Origin: Apilactobacillus micheneri
GTDB taxonomy: Bacteria > Bacillota > Bacilli > Lactobacillales > Lactobacillaceae
Length of the DNA: 64,000 nucleotides
Assembly (NCBI RefSeq): GCF_002993975.1
Contig: NZ_POSO01000003.1
Location: 254,587 to 318,586 of the forward strand
Reading direction: 5' to 3'
Within the stretch, counting starts at the first letter, position 1. Each line of letters opens with the position of its first letter. Below are positions 17,731 through 28,638 of this stretch, piece by piece. Both the position numbers and the translations under genes were made by a program. The notes under the pieces are model-generated. The model saw nothing but the letters and a program-made list of their open reading frames with translations, was not told the DNA's origin and searched no databases.

Positions 17731-20700
17731 CTACATCATGTCAAATAAACTTAATTGGTTTTCATCAGGTAAATCATCAATAACATGATTATCAGTCATA
17801 AATTCGATTATCTTTTTAGAAACTTTTCCTCGCTTAGATAAATCTTCTTTAGAAATAAATGGTTTATCAGCCCTAGCAGCAACAATTTGTTTTGCAACAT
17901 TTAATCCCAGACTAGGAATAGCTCTAAATGGTGCAATTAATTTTTTACCATCTATTAACCATTTTTCAGCATCAGACTTTTCTAAGTTAACCATTTCAAA
18001 ATCAAAACCACGTTCTACCATTTCATTAGATAATTCCAAAACTGTTAGTAAATTTTTGTCTTTGGATGATGCATCATTACCTTGATCATTAATTTCCTTC
18101 ATTTTATTTTTTATTGCTTCTTTCCCATTGCACATAGATACTAAATCAAAGTCATCAGCACGAACTGAGAAATATGCACAATAATATACTAAAGGAAAAT
18201 AAACTTTAAAGTATGCAACACGTAAAGCCATTAGAACATAAGCAGCAGCATGCGCACGTGGGAACATATACTTAATTTTTAAGCAAGAATCAATATACCA
18301 CTGTGGAATATTGGCTTCATGCATTTGTTTTTGCCATTCATCTGGAATTCCTCGACCATGACGAACAGATTCCATGATTTGGAAGGATGTTTCTGAATCC
18401 AGTCCCCAATTAATTAAATCAGTCATAATGTTATCACGACACCCAATAACATTGGCAATGGTAGCTTTACCGTCCCTAATTAGTTCATCAGCATTTCCTA
18501 ACCAAACATCAGTTCCATGTGATAATCCTGAAATTTGTAATAACTGTGAATAATTATTAGGTTTAGTTTGTTCTAACATTCCTCTAACAAATTTGGTCCC
18601 AAATTCTGGAACACCAAGAGTCCCAGTTTTAGATTGTATCTGTTCAGGAGTAACTCCGATTGTATCAGTACCAGAAAATAGTCCCATAACTCCAGGATCA
18701 TCCATTGGTATAGATTGAGGATCAACTCCTGATAAATCTTGGAGTGTTCTAATCATAGTTGGATCATCATGTCCCAAAACATCCATCTTTAAAATGTTGT
18801 CATGAATTGAGTGGAAATCAAAGTGAGTAGTTTCCCATGCTGCATTTTGATCATCAGCAGGATATTGAATTGGAGTGAAATCAAAAATATCCATATCATC
18901 TGGAACAATAATAATACCAGCTGGATGTTGTCCAGTAGTTCGCTTAACACCAGTATCACCTTTAGCTAAACGATCAATTTCAGCACCTCTAATTACCTGT
19001 TCTGTATCACGCTCATATGCTTTAACGAATCCATAAGCAGTTTTATCAGCAACTGTTCCAATCGTTCCAGCACGATAAACATTTTTTTCACCGAAAAGCA
19101 CTTTTAAATAATTATGAGCAATTGGTTGATAATCTCCAGAGAAATTTAAATCAATATCAGGAACCTTATTTCCTTTGAATCCTAAGAAAGTTTCAAAAGG
19201 AATATTATGTCCATCCCCAACCATTAAAGTTCCACAATTAGGACATTCTTTATGTGGCAAATCATAACCAGAACCATATTCACCTTTAGTAAAGAAATGA
19301 GAATATTTGCATTTAGGACAACGATAATGTGGTGGTAAAGGATTAACTTCAGTTATTCCTGCCATGGTAGCAACTAAACTAGATCCTACAGAACCACGAG
19401 AACCTACTAAGTAACCATCCTTATTACTTTTAGATACTAATCGTTTAGCAATTAGATAAATAACGGAAAATCCATTTCCAATGATACTTTTTAATTCTCG
19501 ATCCAAACGCTTTTGAATTATTTCAGGTAACGGATTGCCATACAATTCGTGAGCTTTGTCCATTGTACTATTCTTAATTTCATCTTCAGCACCATTCATG
19601 TGTGGTGTATACAATTTATCAAGAACTGGATGAATATCATCATCAATCATATCAGCAATTTTGTTGGAGTTTTCAACTACAATCTTATTATCCAAATCTT
19701 CGCCTAAGAATTTAAAATTATCTAACATTTCGTTAGTTGTAAGGAAGTGTACATCTGGTAATTCTTGACGATTTAATGGATTAGCTCCACCTTGAGAATT
19801 AATTAATATTTTTCGATAAATATAATCATGTGGATCTAAATAATGAACATCACCAGTAGCAACAACTGGCTTTTCTAGTTCTTGACCAGTTTCAACCATA
19901 TTAGAAATAATTTCTTCTAGATGATTTTCATCATGAATTAATTGTGAATCAATTAATGGTTGATAAGCTGCTTTTGGCTGTACCTCTAAATAATCATAAA
20001 ATTTCGCCTTTTCAGTAGCTTCTTGTTTACCTTTTTGCATCATTGAAGTAAATACTTCACCACTAGAACAAGCTGAACCAACCAAAATTTCTTCTCTGTA
20101 TTTTTCTAACACACTTCTAGGAATTCTAGGTACTCGATAAAAATATTTAACATTAGATAAAGAAATTAGCTTAAACATATTTTTTAGTCCAGCTTGAGTT
20201 TTAGCTAGTAAAATTGCATGAAATGGGCGAGCATGCTTATATGCATCATGTTCACTCATATGAGCATTAAACTCATTTACTTTTGTGATGCCATATTTAT
20301 CTTCAGCCTCTTTAACAAAAATATAATTTAAATGGCCTGTACTTTCAGCATCATAGACCGCTCTATGATGGTGTTCAAGAGAGACATCAAACTTCTTAGC
20401 TAAAGTGTTTAAGCGATAACTTTTAAAATTAGGATATAAAAAACGTGCTAAAGGTAACGTATCAATAATAGGATTTTGAATTTTTTCCATACCATATCGA
20501 GCGTAGCCAACATTCATAAAACCAACATCAAATGTAACATTATGACCAACAACAATTGCGTCACCACAAAAATCTCTAAATAGTTTGAAAACTTCTTCTT
20601 CGGATTTAGATCCCTGGACCATTTCATCAGTAATAGAAGTTAACTGTGTTGTAAAGTCAGATAAATGAAAGCCGGGATCAATAAATTCTTCAAATTGATC

Positions 20701-22050
20701 AATTACATTATCGTGTTGCATTTTAACAGCTGAAACTTCAATTACATTATCATAAATAGCAGATAAACCTGTCGTTTCAATATCAAATACTACATATGTT
20801 GCATCATATAATTCTCGATCATCAGCATTAAAAGTAATTGGAACTCCATCGTCTACAACGTTAGCCTCAACCCCATAAATCATTTTCATATCATTCTTTT
20901 TGGCAGCTGTATATGCAAAAGGAAAGCCCTGAACAGCAGCATGATCTGTGATTGCTATTGCTGATTGTCCCCATTTTTTAGCTCTTGAAACAAAATCACC
21001 AATACTATTAGTTGCATCCATTTGACTCATTTGAGTGTGTAGATGCAGTTCAACACGTTTCTTTTCAGCAGTATCTTTTCGTTCCTCATGCTTCAAAGGA
21101 TTAATATCATAAGCATTTAGGGTCAATTCATGAGTATAATTATCCTCTTGTACTCCACCACGTGCTTTAATCCAATCGCCTTCTTGAATAGCAGCAAATT
21201 GGTTTTCGTCATCTTCATTATTAGAGAATTTTTTAATTTCAATAGAAGAAGAATAATCCGTAACTTTTAAAATCATTAACTGACGGCCAGAACGTAAAGA
21301 TCTAATTTCCTTATCGAAGATATGTCCATTGATAATTACTAATCTTTCTTCTTGAACAATATCACTCATTTTAGTAATTTCAGCATCATCTTTAATTGGT
21401 CTGCCAATCATTACTTTACCTTTAGGCACAGCTTTATTACTATTTTTTTGTCTTTTAGCAGTTGATTCTTTAATTGCTTTCACTGCTTTTTGTGCTAATT
21501 GGGCATCACGTTTTTCTTTTTGAATTTGAAAGTCTTTGATTTTTTCTTGTGAAGCACTTTCATCAACATAAACGTGAATATTAAATTTAGGAAAACCAAG
21601 TCTTTGATAAGTTTCTTCAATTGGTGCCAAAGCTTTGCTAACCAAAAAGTTTTTTACAATTTCATTTTCAGCAACATATTCAACTCTTTGATTATTTAAT
21701 TTTAAATCATTATGTTTCAGTAATTCTTGTTTTAAGGATTCTGAAATATTAGTATTCTTAACTACCCAATTCCAATATTTCCCTAAAATATTATTATCAA
21801 ATTCATTATTTTGTGTCGATATGTTTACAGAAGAATGAGCAATCTCATCAAAGGTTGCATGAAATCGATTATAAAAATCAACAAAAGCTTCATAGGGTAA
21901 AATATGGGGTAAATTTAAGAAAAATTCCCAACTTTTTGATTTTTTATGAATTTCAATTTGCTCAATTCGACCATTTTTAAAATAAGACTCATCCCCATTT
22001 AATTGGAGTTGATTTATTAATTTTAAAAATAGTTTTTCTTTATCTAACAA
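17731..22050 (-). CDS. polC: DNA polymerase III alpha subunit, Gram-positive PolC type
   Basis: 1439 residues, full length. In order: N-terminal domain, OB fold (near [20 protein letters not shown]), PHP domain split by the proofreading exonuclease ([17 protein letters not shown], then [12 protein letters not shown] with acidic ligands), zinc-binding CPKCKY...CPNCG near 930-960, and the polymerase palm with [11 protein letters not shown]. It is the essential leading-strand replicase. The start is a TTG (22048-22050) behind TTGGAGG. It follows proS across a terminator and is the last gene before the rimP promoter. Confidence 0.98.
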   Translation of the reverse strand: MLDKEKLFLKLINQLQLNGDESYFKNGRIEQIEIHKKSKSWEFFLNLPHILPYEAFVDFYNRFHATFDEIAHSSVNISTQNNEFDNNILGKYWNWVVKNTNISESLKQELLKHNDLKLNNQRVEYVAENEIVKNFLVSKALAPIEETYQRLGFPKFNIHVYVDESASQEKIKDFQIQKEKRDAQLAQKAVKAIKESTAKRQKNSNKAVPKGKVMIGRPIKDDAEITKMSDIVQEERLVIINGHIFDKEIRSLRSGRQLMILKVTDYSSSIEIKKFSNNEDDENQFAAIQEGDWIKARGGVQEDNYTHELTLNAYDINPLKHEERKDTAEKKRVELHLHTQMSQMDATNSIGDFVSRAKKWGQSAIAITDHAAVQGFPFAYTAAKKNDMKMIYGVEANVVDDGVPITFNADDRELYDATYVVFDIETTGLSAIYDNVIEVSAVKMQHDNVIDQFEEFIDPGFHLSDFTTQLTSITDEMVQGSKSEEEVFKLFRDFCGDAIVVGHNVTFDVGFMNVGYARYGMEKIQNPIIDTLPLARFLYPNFKSYRLNTLAKKFDVSLEHHHRAVYDAESTGHLNYIFVKEAEDKYGITKVNEFNAHMSEHDAYKHARPFHAILLAKTQAGLKNMFKLISLSNVKYFYRVPRIPRSVLEKYREEILVGSACSSGEVFTSMMQKGKQEATEKAKFYDYLEVQPKAAYQPLIDSQLIHDENHLEEIISNMVETGQELEKPVVATGDVHYLDPHDYIYRKILINSQGGANPLNRQELPDVHFLTTNEMLDNFKFLGEDLDNKIVVENSNKIADMIDDDIHPVLDKLYTPHMNGAEDEIKNSTMDKAHELYGNPLPEIIQKRLDRELKSIIGNGFSVIYLIAKRLVSKSNKDGYLVGSRGSVGSSLVATMAGITEVNPLPPHYRCPKCKYSHFFTKGEYGSGYDLPHKECPNCGTLMVGDGHNIPFETFLGFKGNKVPDIDLNFSGDYQPIAHNYLKVLFGEKNVYRAGTIGTVADKTAYGFVKAYERDTEQVIRGAEIDRLAKGDTGVKRTTGQHPAGIIIVPDDMDIFDFTPIQYPADDQNAAWETTHFDFHSIHDNILKMDVLGHDDPTMIRTLQDLSGVDPQSIPMDDPGVMGLFSGTDTIGVTPEQIQSKTGTLGVPEFGTKFVRGMLEQTKPNNYSQLLQISGLSHGTDVWLGNADELIRDGKATIANVIGCRDNIMTDLINWGLDSETSFQIMESVRHGRGIPDEWQKQMHEANIPQWYIDSCLKIKYMFPRAHAAAYVLMALRVAYFKVYFPLVYYCAYFSVRADDFDLVSMCNGKEAIKNKMKEINDQGNDASSKDKNLLTVLELSNEMVERGFDFEMVNLEKSDAEKWLIDGKKLIAPFRAIPSLGLNVAKQIVAARADKPFISKEDLSKRGKVSKKIIEFMTDNHVIDDLPDENQLSLFDMM

Positions 22051-22080
22051 AGATTAAACCTCCAATATTATAAAAGATGA

Positions 22081-22114
22081 AAAAAGACCAGTTATATATT
22101 TTAAACTGATCTTT
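22081..22114 (-). terminator. Terminator after proS
   Basis: A 10-pair stem with one G-T (arms 22105-22114 and 22085-22094), then six T on the minus strand, between the proS stop and polC. A TATAAT (22067-22072, minus strand) just after it may serve polC, but I see no good -35. Confidence 0.82.
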
Positions 22115-22121
22115 AATCTAA

Positions 22122-23831
22122 CTATTTCAAATCTTTAAACAGAATTTGAACAGTATTAACAACTTCTTCTTTTTTAACTTCGATAGTTTCACCAGTTTTT
22201 CTGATTTTAATTTCAACTATTCCATCAGTAGCTTTTTTACCTACAGTAATTCTTATAGGAATACCAATTAAATCAGAGTCGGCAAATTTAACACCTGCTC
22301 GTTCTTTTCTATCATCGGTTAATACTTCATATCCATTATCCAATAATCCTTTTTCGATTTCATTGGATACTTTAACTTGATCATCTTTTTTAACATTAAC
22401 AGGAATCAAGTGAATATCAAATGGAGCAATATTTTTAGGCCAAATTAATCCATTATCATCAGATTGTTGTTCAGCAACTGCTGTTAATAGTCTACTAATA
22501 CCGATTCCATATGATCCCATAACAACTGGCTTTTGACGACCATTTTCATCTAATACATTAGCACCTAAAGCCTTTGAATATCTAGTTCCTAATTTAAAAA
22601 TATGGGCAATTTCAATTCCACGAGTAAATTTTAATACTCCAGAACCATCAGGAGAGATTTCTCCTTCTTTAACGGTTCTTAAGTCGTTATAAGAAACATT
22701 TTCAAAATCTCTGTTTGGATTTACATTAGCAAAATAATTGCCATCTTCATTAGAGCCAACATAAACATTATGCATATTTTTAATATTATTATCAGCTAAA
22801 ACAATAATATCGTCTTTTAGATTAAATGGACCAACATAATTAATGTTAGTACCCATATATTCTTTAATTTGTTCTTCATTAGCCAATGACAATTGAGAAC
22901 CATCAAAATAATTTTTAACTTTAACATCATTAATTTCATCATTACCGCGAACCATCACTAGTACTGGTTTTGAATCAATCATAAATAAAACACTCTTAAT
23001 GACATTTTCTTTATCAGTATCAAACAATTTAGCAACATCTGAAATATTCTTAATATTTGGAGTAGAGACTTTGGTGATATCTTGTAATTCAGGATGACTT
23101 TGACCTGGTTCTAACATACTTTTAGCCATTTCTAAGTTAGCAGCATAATCACTATCATCTGAATAAACAATTGTATCTTCACCAACAGCAGCAGGAGCAG
23201 AAAATTCAATAGAATCTGATCCACCCATAGCTCCACCATCACCAATAATAGTTCTGTAACTTAAACCTATTTGATTAAAAATTGAACGATAGGCATTTTC
23301 CATATTATTATATATTTTATCTAAGTCTGTATCGTTAATAGAAAATGAATATCCATCTTCCATAATAAATTCACGACCACGTAATAATCCATAACGAGGA
23401 CGATTTTCATCACGATATTTAGGTTGAATTTGATATAAAATTAGAGGTAATTTTTTATACGATTTTATAGAATCTCTAATTAAACTTGTAAATGTTTCCT
23501 CATGAGTTGGTCCTAAAATAAAATCTGTATCATGTCGATTCTTTAACTTAAACAACTCAGGACCATATGTTTCTAAACGTCCTGATTCTTCCCATAATTT
23601 TGCTGGTAAAACTGCAGGCATTAATGTTTCGTTTGCATCAATACCATTCATTTCTTTTCTAACTATATTTTCAATTTTAGAAATAACACGATATGCCAAT
23701 GGTAAGTAAGCATACATTCCTGCTGAAACTTGTTTAATATATCCAGCTCTTAGCATTAATTTATGGCTTAATGCTTCAGCCCCTTTTGGAGCTTCTTTTA
23801 AGGTAGGGATTAACATTTTAGACTGTTTCAT
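22122..23831 (-). CDS. proS: Prolyl-tRNA synthetase (bacterial type, with editing domain)
   Basis: 569 residues, class II. Motif 1 region [20 protein letters not shown] and motif 2 [16 protein letters not shown] are present, with motif 3 near [11 protein letters not shown]. The editing insertion (about 230-390) and the C-terminal anticodon-binding domain are intact. It charges tRNA-Pro and hydrolyses Ala-tRNA-Pro. The ATG follows AAAGGAG. It is the last gene of uppS-cdsA-rseP-proS, the arrangement seen in many Firmicutes. Confidence 0.97.
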   Translation of the reverse strand: MKQSKMLIPTLKEAPKGAEALSHKLMLRAGYIKQVSAGMYAYLPLAYRVISKIENIVRKEMNGIDANETLMPAVLPAKLWEESGRLETYGPELFKLKNRHDTDFILGPTHEETFTSLIRDSIKSYKKLPLILYQIQPKYRDENRPRYGLLRGREFIMEDGYSFSINDTDLDKIYNNMENAYRSIFNQIGLSYRTIIGDGGAMGGSDSIEFSAPAAVGEDTIVYSDDSDYAANLEMAKSMLEPGQSHPELQDITKVSTPNIKNISDVAKLFDTDKENVIKSVLFMIDSKPVLVMVRGNDEINDVKVKNYFDGSQLSLANEEQIKEYMGTNINYVGPFNLKDDIIVLADNNIKNMHNVYVGSNEDGNYFANVNPNRDFENVSYNDLRTVKEGEISPDGSGVLKFTRGIEIAHIFKLGTRYSKALGANVLDENGRQKPVVMGSYGIGISRLLTAVAEQQSDDNGLIWPKNIAPFDIHLIPVNVKKDDQVKVSNEIEKGLLDNGYEVLTDDRKERAGVKFADSDLIGIPIRITVGKKATDGIVEIKIRKTGETIEVKKEEVVNTVQILFKDLK

Positions 23832-23856
23832 AAAAATCTCCTTTAGTTTTACTTAA

Positions 23857-25131
23857 TTAATGTAAAAAGTATCTTTGTATATCATTTAGAGTAACCAAAA
23901 TCATAAGAATAACAATAAAGGCAAAGCCAACCAGAGTAACAATCGTTTCGACTTTTTCTGATGCTGGCTTTCTTCTAATTGCTTCAATAATGTTCAATAA
24001 TATTTTACCACCATCTAAAGCAGGAATCGGAATAAAGTTAATAATGGCTAAATTAATTGATAGGAAAGCTATAAAGTAAACTATTCCATCAATACCCAAT
24101 TTAGCAGCTTGCGAAGTGTTAGCAAAAATAGCAACAGGTCCGCCCAAATCATTTAAACTGAAATGTCCAGAAAACATAGATATTAACTTAGTAACTAATA
24201 ATTTAGTAAAATCCCATGTTTGATTAAATCCGGACAATGCTTTAGCAATAAATGAGTGATTTAAAGTTTGGGTTACCCCAATAACTCCATATTTAGTAGA
24301 ACCACTTTTAGCAGATTGTGTTTTTAAAGAAATATTTTTTTCAGCATCATTATTAGCAATTTTTAAATTAACTTTTTGATTAGGTTTAGATTGAATAGCA
24401 ACCGTCAAATCTTTCCAAGTATTCGTTTTTTGTCCATCAATACTTAATATCTTATCTCCATTTTTAATACCAGCATCTCTAGCAACAGAATTATTGGGTG
24501 TAACATTAACAGTATTAGTATTTGAAGGGGCACCACCCTGTAAGAAAGATAAAATAGAAAAAGCAATAACTGCTAAAAGAATATTATTAAAAATACCTGC
24601 AAAGTTAGTAATTAATTTTTTCCACACTGGAGCATTTTGAAATTGAACATCATTAGGAGCTATTTGAACAGCTGTTCCATCATGCTCAATTATGACAGCA
24701 TCATGACTAACTGTATATCTTTTTTTAGATTCTTCATTTCCGTTTTCAAAGCCTTCAATGAAAAGATTCTTTTCTAAATCACAGTTTGTTACTTCAAGGG
24801 GTAGTCCTTGATATAAAGTTTGTTTTTTACTAGTGTTAATTGAATTTACAACTTGATTATCATCAAATTGTAAACTAACAGGCGTTCCTGGTTCTAATTC
24901 TTGTGATTCATTATCAGCAGATCCAGCCATACGGACATATCCACCCAATGGTAACAATCTAACAGTATAGGTCGTTGAATTGTGTCGATAATAAAATAAT
25001 TTTGGTCCCATTCCAATAGAAAATTCGCGAACCATAATACCAGATTTTTTGGCTACTATGAAATGTCCAAATTCATGAACAAATACAAGAATTCCAAAAA
25101 CTATTATGAAAGCTATGATAGTTATAATCAA
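23857..25131 (-). CDS. rseP: Site-2 metalloprotease RseP/RasP
   Basis: 424 residues. The zinc-binding HEFGH motif is at 19-23 in the first membrane helix, and the third ligand region is NFIPIPALDGGKIL near the C-terminus. A PDZ domain (about 210-270) contains ARDAGIKNGDKILSIDGQ. At least four hydrophobic segments are present. It performs intramembrane cleavage of regulatory or signal-peptide substrates. A TTG (25129-25131) behind AAAGGAG is the only reasonable start. It lies between cdsA and proS. The segment at about 60-150 is longer than in Bacillus. Confidence 0.93.
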   Translation of the reverse strand: MIITIIAFIIVFGILVFVHEFGHFIVAKKSGIMVREFSIGMGPKLFYYRHNSTTYTVRLLPLGGYVRMAGSADNESQELEPGTPVSLQFDDNQVVNSINTSKKQTLYQGLPLEVTNCDLEKNLFIEGFENGNEESKKRYTVSHDAVIIEHDGTAVQIAPNDVQFQNAPVWKKLITNFAGIFNNILLAVIAFSILSFLQGGAPSNTNTVNVTPNNSVARDAGIKNGDKILSIDGQKTNTWKDLTVAIQSKPNQKVNLKIANNDAEKNISLKTQSAKSGSTKYGVIGVTQTLNHSFIAKALSGFNQTWDFTKLLVTKLISMFSGHFSLNDLGGPVAIFANTSQAAKLGIDGIVYFIAFLSINLAIINFIPIPALDGGKILLNIIEAIRRKPASEKVETIVTLVGFAFIVILMILVTLNDIQRYFLH

Positions 25132-25156
25132 AAAAATCGCTCCTTTAAATAATTAG

Positions 25157-25945
25157 CTAAATAATACCAAACAAATGTAGTATTGGTAATACAAAAAGCA
25201 AGCTATCAAAACGGTCTAGAATCCCACCATGTCCAGGTAAAATTTTACCGGAATCTTTTACTCTATAAAAACGTTTTAATGATGATTCTACTAAATCACC
25301 TAATTGTCCAACAATAGAAAGCAATAATGTTATAAGAATTGCTGATAAAATAGAAACATTCCCAATGTTATAAATTAGCATCCAAACAGTTCCTATTACA
25401 GTAGCTATTAAAGAACCACAAATTGATCCTTCCCATGTTTTATTAGGACTAACATGCGGAGCTAATTTATGTTTACCTAATTGCTTACCAAATATGTAGG
25501 CTCCACTATCAGTTAGCCAAACAATAAATAGCGCATAAAATAGAGTAGCTATACTATCAGATCTTGCTGAAACAAAATAATGAAATCCAACACCTACATA
25601 TAGCATGCTCAAAGTCATTACTCCTGTATCATCAAACGAGAATCTATTTTTAGTAAACACGTTTCTAAGTAATAACAACATAACTACTAAATAAAATAAA
25701 AACTGTGATGATAAGAAGCTTGGTAAATGCGCATACCATTGATCAGGTGCTATAACTATTGCTACACCTAAAAATGATAGCATTGCTTCAGGAGAAACAA
25801 CCAATTTCTTTTTCATAACTAAAATTTCAGATACAGCGACTATTCCTAATAATAAGGCCGCAATATCTATAAATATTCCACCAATTAAAACAATTGGAAT
25901 AAAAATTATTAATGCGATAATCGCAGTTAAAACTCTTTGTTTCAT
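25157..25945 (-). CDS. cdsA: Phosphatidate cytidylyltransferase
   Basis: 262 residues with about eight membrane helices. The CdsA signature spans KTWEGSICGS through QLGDLVESSLKRFYRVKDS and KILPGHGGILDRFDSLLF. It makes CDP-diacylglycerol, the precursor of phosphatidylglycerol and cardiolipin. The ATG has a GAGGAA ribosome site. It lies 15 bases after uppS and is cotranscribed with rseP and proS. Confidence 0.96.
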   Translation of the reverse strand: MKQRVLTAIIALIIFIPIVLIGGIFIDIAALLLGIVAVSEILVMKKKLVVSPEAMLSFLGVAIVIAPDQWYAHLPSFLSSQFLFYLVVMLLLLRNVFTKNRFSFDDTGVMTLSMLYVGVGFHYFVSARSDSIATLFYALFIVWLTDSGAYIFGKQLGKHKLAPHVSPNKTWEGSICGSLIATVIGTVWMLIYNIGNVSILSAILITLLLSIVGQLGDLVESSLKRFYRVKDSGKILPGHGGILDRFDSLLFVLPILHLFGII

Positions 25946-25960
25946 TTTTAATTCCTCTAT

Positions 25961-26722
25961 TTATTTATTTTTTAGACCACCAAATCGACGATGACGATTT
26001 TGATATTCATGAATACATTCTTTTAAATTAGAATCCTTATAGTCAGGCCATTTAGTTTTATCAAAAACAAATTCACTATAGGCCACTTGCCATAGAAGAA
26101 AATTTGATAAACGTTCTTCCCCACTAGTTCTAATTAATAGATCCGGATTAGATAGCTCCTTCAAATTAGATGTCATTAAAGATTCTTCAACAACATTATC
26201 ATTAATATCATCAACATTTAAGTTACCATTTTTAACACGACTAGATATTTTTTTAATTGCTGAAACAATTTCATCATGGCTACCATAATTCAAAGCAAAA
26301 TTTAGAATCATTCCATTACAATCTTTAGTATCATAGATGGCCTTTTGAACCGCATTTTTTGTACTATTAGGTAATTTGTCAATTTCTCCCATAACATTTA
26401 CTTTAACATTATTTTCTATCAACTCTGGAACAAACTTATTAAAGAAACGTTCCGGTAATCCTAATAAATACTTAACCTCTTTTTCAGGTCGATGCCAATT
26501 TTCAGTAGAAAAGGCATATAGAGTTAATACCTTGACTCCAAGATTACTGGCTGATTTAGTTATCGTTCTAACAACTTCCATACCTTGTTTATGGCCAGCA
26601 ATTCTAGGCAAATGCCTTTGCTTAGCCCATCTGCCATTTCCATCCATAATAATAGCAATGTGAGCAGGAATGTTATTAGGATCTAGTTGATGGTCTTCTA
26701 ATGAATTATTTTTATTAAACAT
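25961..26722 (-). CDS. uppS: Undecaprenyl diphosphate synthase
   Basis: 253 residues, cis-prenyltransferase. The catalytic Asp27 lies in IAIIMDGNGRWAKQRHLPR; LYAFSTENWHRP and LLIRTSGEERLSNFLLWQ complete the signature. It makes the C55 lipid carrier for cell wall synthesis from farnesyl and isopentenyl diphosphate, linking to mevalonate-pathway mvaS elsewhere in the window. It is the first gene of the uppS-cdsA-rseP-proS unit. The ribosome site is AGGTGA. Confidence 0.97.
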   Translation of the reverse strand: MFNKNNSLEDHQLDPNNIPAHIAIIMDGNGRWAKQRHLPRIAGHKQGMEVVRTITKSASNLGVKVLTLYAFSTENWHRPEKEVKYLLGLPERFFNKFVPELIENNVKVNVMGEIDKLPNSTKNAVQKAIYDTKDCNGMILNFALNYGSHDEIVSAIKKISSRVKNGNLNVDDINDNVVEESLMTSNLKELSNPDLLIRTSGEERLSNFLLWQVAYSEFVFDKTKWPDYKDSNLKECIHEYQNRHRRFGGLKNK

Positions 26723-26751
26723 ATTATCACCTATAAATTAACTATAAACAA

Positions 26752-26778
26752 ATAAAGGATGAGTGGTATCCTCATCCT
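26752..26778 (-). terminator. Probable terminator after the SseB-like gene
   Basis: An 8-pair perfect stem (arms 26771-26778 and 26757-26764), 6-base loop, then TTTATTTG on the minus strand. The T run is interrupted, so it may be leaky. Confidence 0.6.
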
Positions 26779-26795
26779 AAATTGCCAATTAAATT

Positions 26796-27194
26796 TTATT
26801 GAATTAGTCTCCATTCTCCACGTTTAGTATCAACTAATGTTTGGAAATATTTCAATAATTGGTTTGCATCTGCTGCGCTTTGTTCACCAAGCATGTTTAA
26901 ACCTTTACCTGTAGGAATTGGATCAGTTAAATCAGTGATTTCATTCTTATCTTCTATAGTAGCTTGGGTAAATGCAACAATCCAATCATCTTCAATTAAT
27001 TTAGAAATAACAAAGAATAAATTAAAATCGTCAGTAACATAAGCAGGCATTACATATACATTATCTTGAATTTCTTGTAATTTGTTACCGTTGTATTCTA
27101 AAGCTTGGATATTTGAATTATCCATATCTTTGTTTAATTTAAAAATCATTTTTTCAAATTCTTTTGTACCTGGGGTTAATTCTTGTTCTGACAT
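26796..27194 (-). CDS. SseB N-terminal domain family protein, function unknown
   Basis: 132 residues, no membrane segment. The core (YVMPAYVTDDFNLFFVISKL, then FTQATIEDKNEI and the C-terminal ANQLLKYFQTL) looks like the small SseB/DUF-type domain found in many Firmicutes proteins. That is a pattern judgement, not a search result. It sits between frr and uppS, which are usually adjacent in relatives, and is followed by a probable terminator. The ATG has an AGGGAG ribosome site, 11 bases after frr, so it is cotranscribed with pyrH-frr. No catalytic motif is visible. Confidence 0.6.
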   Translation of the reverse strand: MSEQELTPGTKEFEKMIFKLNKDMDNSNIQALEYNGNKLQEIQDNVYVMPAYVTDDFNLFFVISKLIEDDWIVAFTQATIEDKNEITDLTDPIPTGKGLNMLGEQSAADANQLLKYFQTLVDTKRGEWRLIQ

Positions 27195-27205
27195 AAATAT
27201 CTCCC

Positions 27206-27769
27206 TTATCCGTTCATTACTTCGTTTTCTTTATCAGAAACGATTTGATCAACATGTTTAATTTCCTTATCAGTTAATTGTTGAACTTGATCTTCTAAAC
27301 GATGTGCTTCATCATCGTTAAAGTCATCACTCTTATTACCTTTTTTAACTGCGTCCATTGCTTCACGTCTAACATTTCTAATAGCAACTTTATTACTTTC
27401 ACCAGTTGCTTTAACTTTTTTAGATACTTCAGAACGACGTTCTTCAGTTAATTGTGGAATAACCATTCTAATTTTATCACCATCATTAGCTGGATTAATT
27501 CCTAAATCAGCTTCTAAAATACCTTTTTCAATATTATTTAAGGCTGATTTATCATAAGGACTAACCATAATAACTCTAGCTTCAGGAACAGTAATTGCAG
27601 CAATTTGGTTTAATGGAGTGGTAGCCCCATAATAATCAACTGTAACACCTGACAATAAACTAGGGTTGGCGCGACCAGCACGAATTCCACCTAAATCATG
27701 TTTTAATGCTTCGGTAGTCTTTTGCATTTTGCTTTTTGCATTATCTAAAACTTCTTTTGAAGTAACCAT
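27206..27769 (-). CDS. frr: Ribosome recycling factor
   Basis: 187 residues, the usual length. The three-helix bundle and beta domain show LGGIRAGRANPSLLSGV, YYGATTPLNQIAAITVPEAR and IPQLTEERRSEVSKKVK. It splits post-termination ribosomes with EF-G. It starts three bases after the pyrH stop with GGGGGA as its ribosome site, part of which lies in the end of pyrH. Confidence 0.97.
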   Translation of the reverse strand: MVTSKEVLDNAKSKMQKTTEALKHDLGGIRAGRANPSLLSGVTVDYYGATTPLNQIAAITVPEARVIMVSPYDKSALNNIEKGILEADLGINPANDGDKIRMVIPQLTEERRSEVSKKVKATGESNKVAIRNVRREAMDAVKKGNKSDDFNDDEAHRLEDQVQQLTDKEIKHVDQIVSDKENEVMNG

Positions 27770-27772
27770 TAT

Positions 27773-28495
27773 TTATTTCCCCCTAACAGTTGTTCCAATT
27801 TTTTCACCTTGAACAACCTTTTTAATGTTCCCATTTTCATTTAAATTAAATACTACTAACGGAATATTATTATCCATTGATAATGAACTTGCAGTAGTAT
27901 CCATAACATTTAAGTTTTTATTAATGATATCCATTTGAGTTAATTCATCATACTTAACTGCATTGGGATCTTCATTAGGATCAGCTGAATAAATTCCATC
28001 TACACCATTTTTAGCCATCAAAATAGCATCAGCATGAACTTCAGCAGCTCTTAAAGCAGCTGTAGTATCAGTTGAAAAGTATGGATTACCAGTACCACCA
28101 GCAAAAATAACTACTCGATTTTTTTGCAAATGACGAACAGCCTTTCTTCTGATATATGGTTCAGCAATTTGTCTCATTTCAATTGAAGTTTGTACTCTGG
28201 TGGGAACATCAATTGATTCTAAATTATCTTGTAATGAAAGTCCATTCATTATGGTTGCAAGCATTCCAACATAATCAGCTTGAGTTCTTTCCATACCCAT
28301 TTTTGCACCAGCAACACCACGCCACATGTTACCACCACCGACAACAATAGCAACCTGGATGCCTAATTTATATACTTCTTTTATTTCTTCAGCAATTTTT
28401 TTAATAACTGGAGGATTAATTCCAAATCCTTTATCCCCAGCCAAGGCTTCACCACTTAGTTTCAAGACGATACGTTTGTATTTTACGTCTGACAT
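27773..28495 (-). CDS. pyrH: UMP kinase
   Basis: 240 residues from the ATG at 28493-28495, eight bases after GGAGGAAG. An upstream in-frame ATG at 28520-28522 has no ribosome site. Amino-acid-kinase family blocks are [25 protein letters not shown] and [20 protein letters not shown]. It makes UDP and is normally allosterically controlled by GTP and UTP. It heads the pyrH-frr-SseB-like unit, downstream of the tsf terminator. Confidence 0.97.
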   Translation of the reverse strand: MSDVKYKRIVLKLSGEALAGDKGFGINPPVIKKIAEEIKEVYKLGIQVAIVVGGGNMWRGVAGAKMGMERTQADYVGMLATIMNGLSLQDNLESIDVPTRVQTSIEMRQIAEPYIRRKAVRHLQKNRVVIFAGGTGNPYFSTDTTAALRAAEVHADAILMAKNGVDGIYSADPNEDPNAVKYDELTQMDIINKNLNVMDTTASSLSMDNNIPLVVFNLNENGNIKKVVQGEKIGTTVRGK

Positions 28496-28524
28496 TGAAC
28501 TTCCTCCATTAAAATAATTCATTA

Positions 28525-28553
28525 ATATAATTTTAGCATAACATAAATAACAA
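28525..28553 (-). promoter_or_regulatory. Candidate promoter of pyrH-frr
   Basis: Minus strand TTGTTA (28548-28553), 17-base spacer, TTATAT (28525-28530). An overlapping extended -10, TGC then TAAAAT (28530-28538), is an alternative. Confidence 0.55.
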
Positions 28554-28587
28554 AAACAGATTAATAAACTAAAATTAAATAAATTAT

Positions 28588-28623
28588 AAAAAAAGGAGTG
28601 CCAAAATATAGCACCCCCTCCTT
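28588..28623 (-). terminator. Terminator after tsf
   Basis: On the minus strand, AAGGAG pairs with CTCCTT and GTGC with GCAC around a small G-rich bulge, followed by seven T. It lies 15 bases past the tsf stop. Confidence 0.78.
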
Positions 28624-28638
28624 ATCTTAATAATTAAA

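Noticed and set aside
22067-22072. TATAAT as a promoter of polC
   Set aside because: The -35 position falls in the proS terminator and reads TAACTG, too poor to call without a mapped start.
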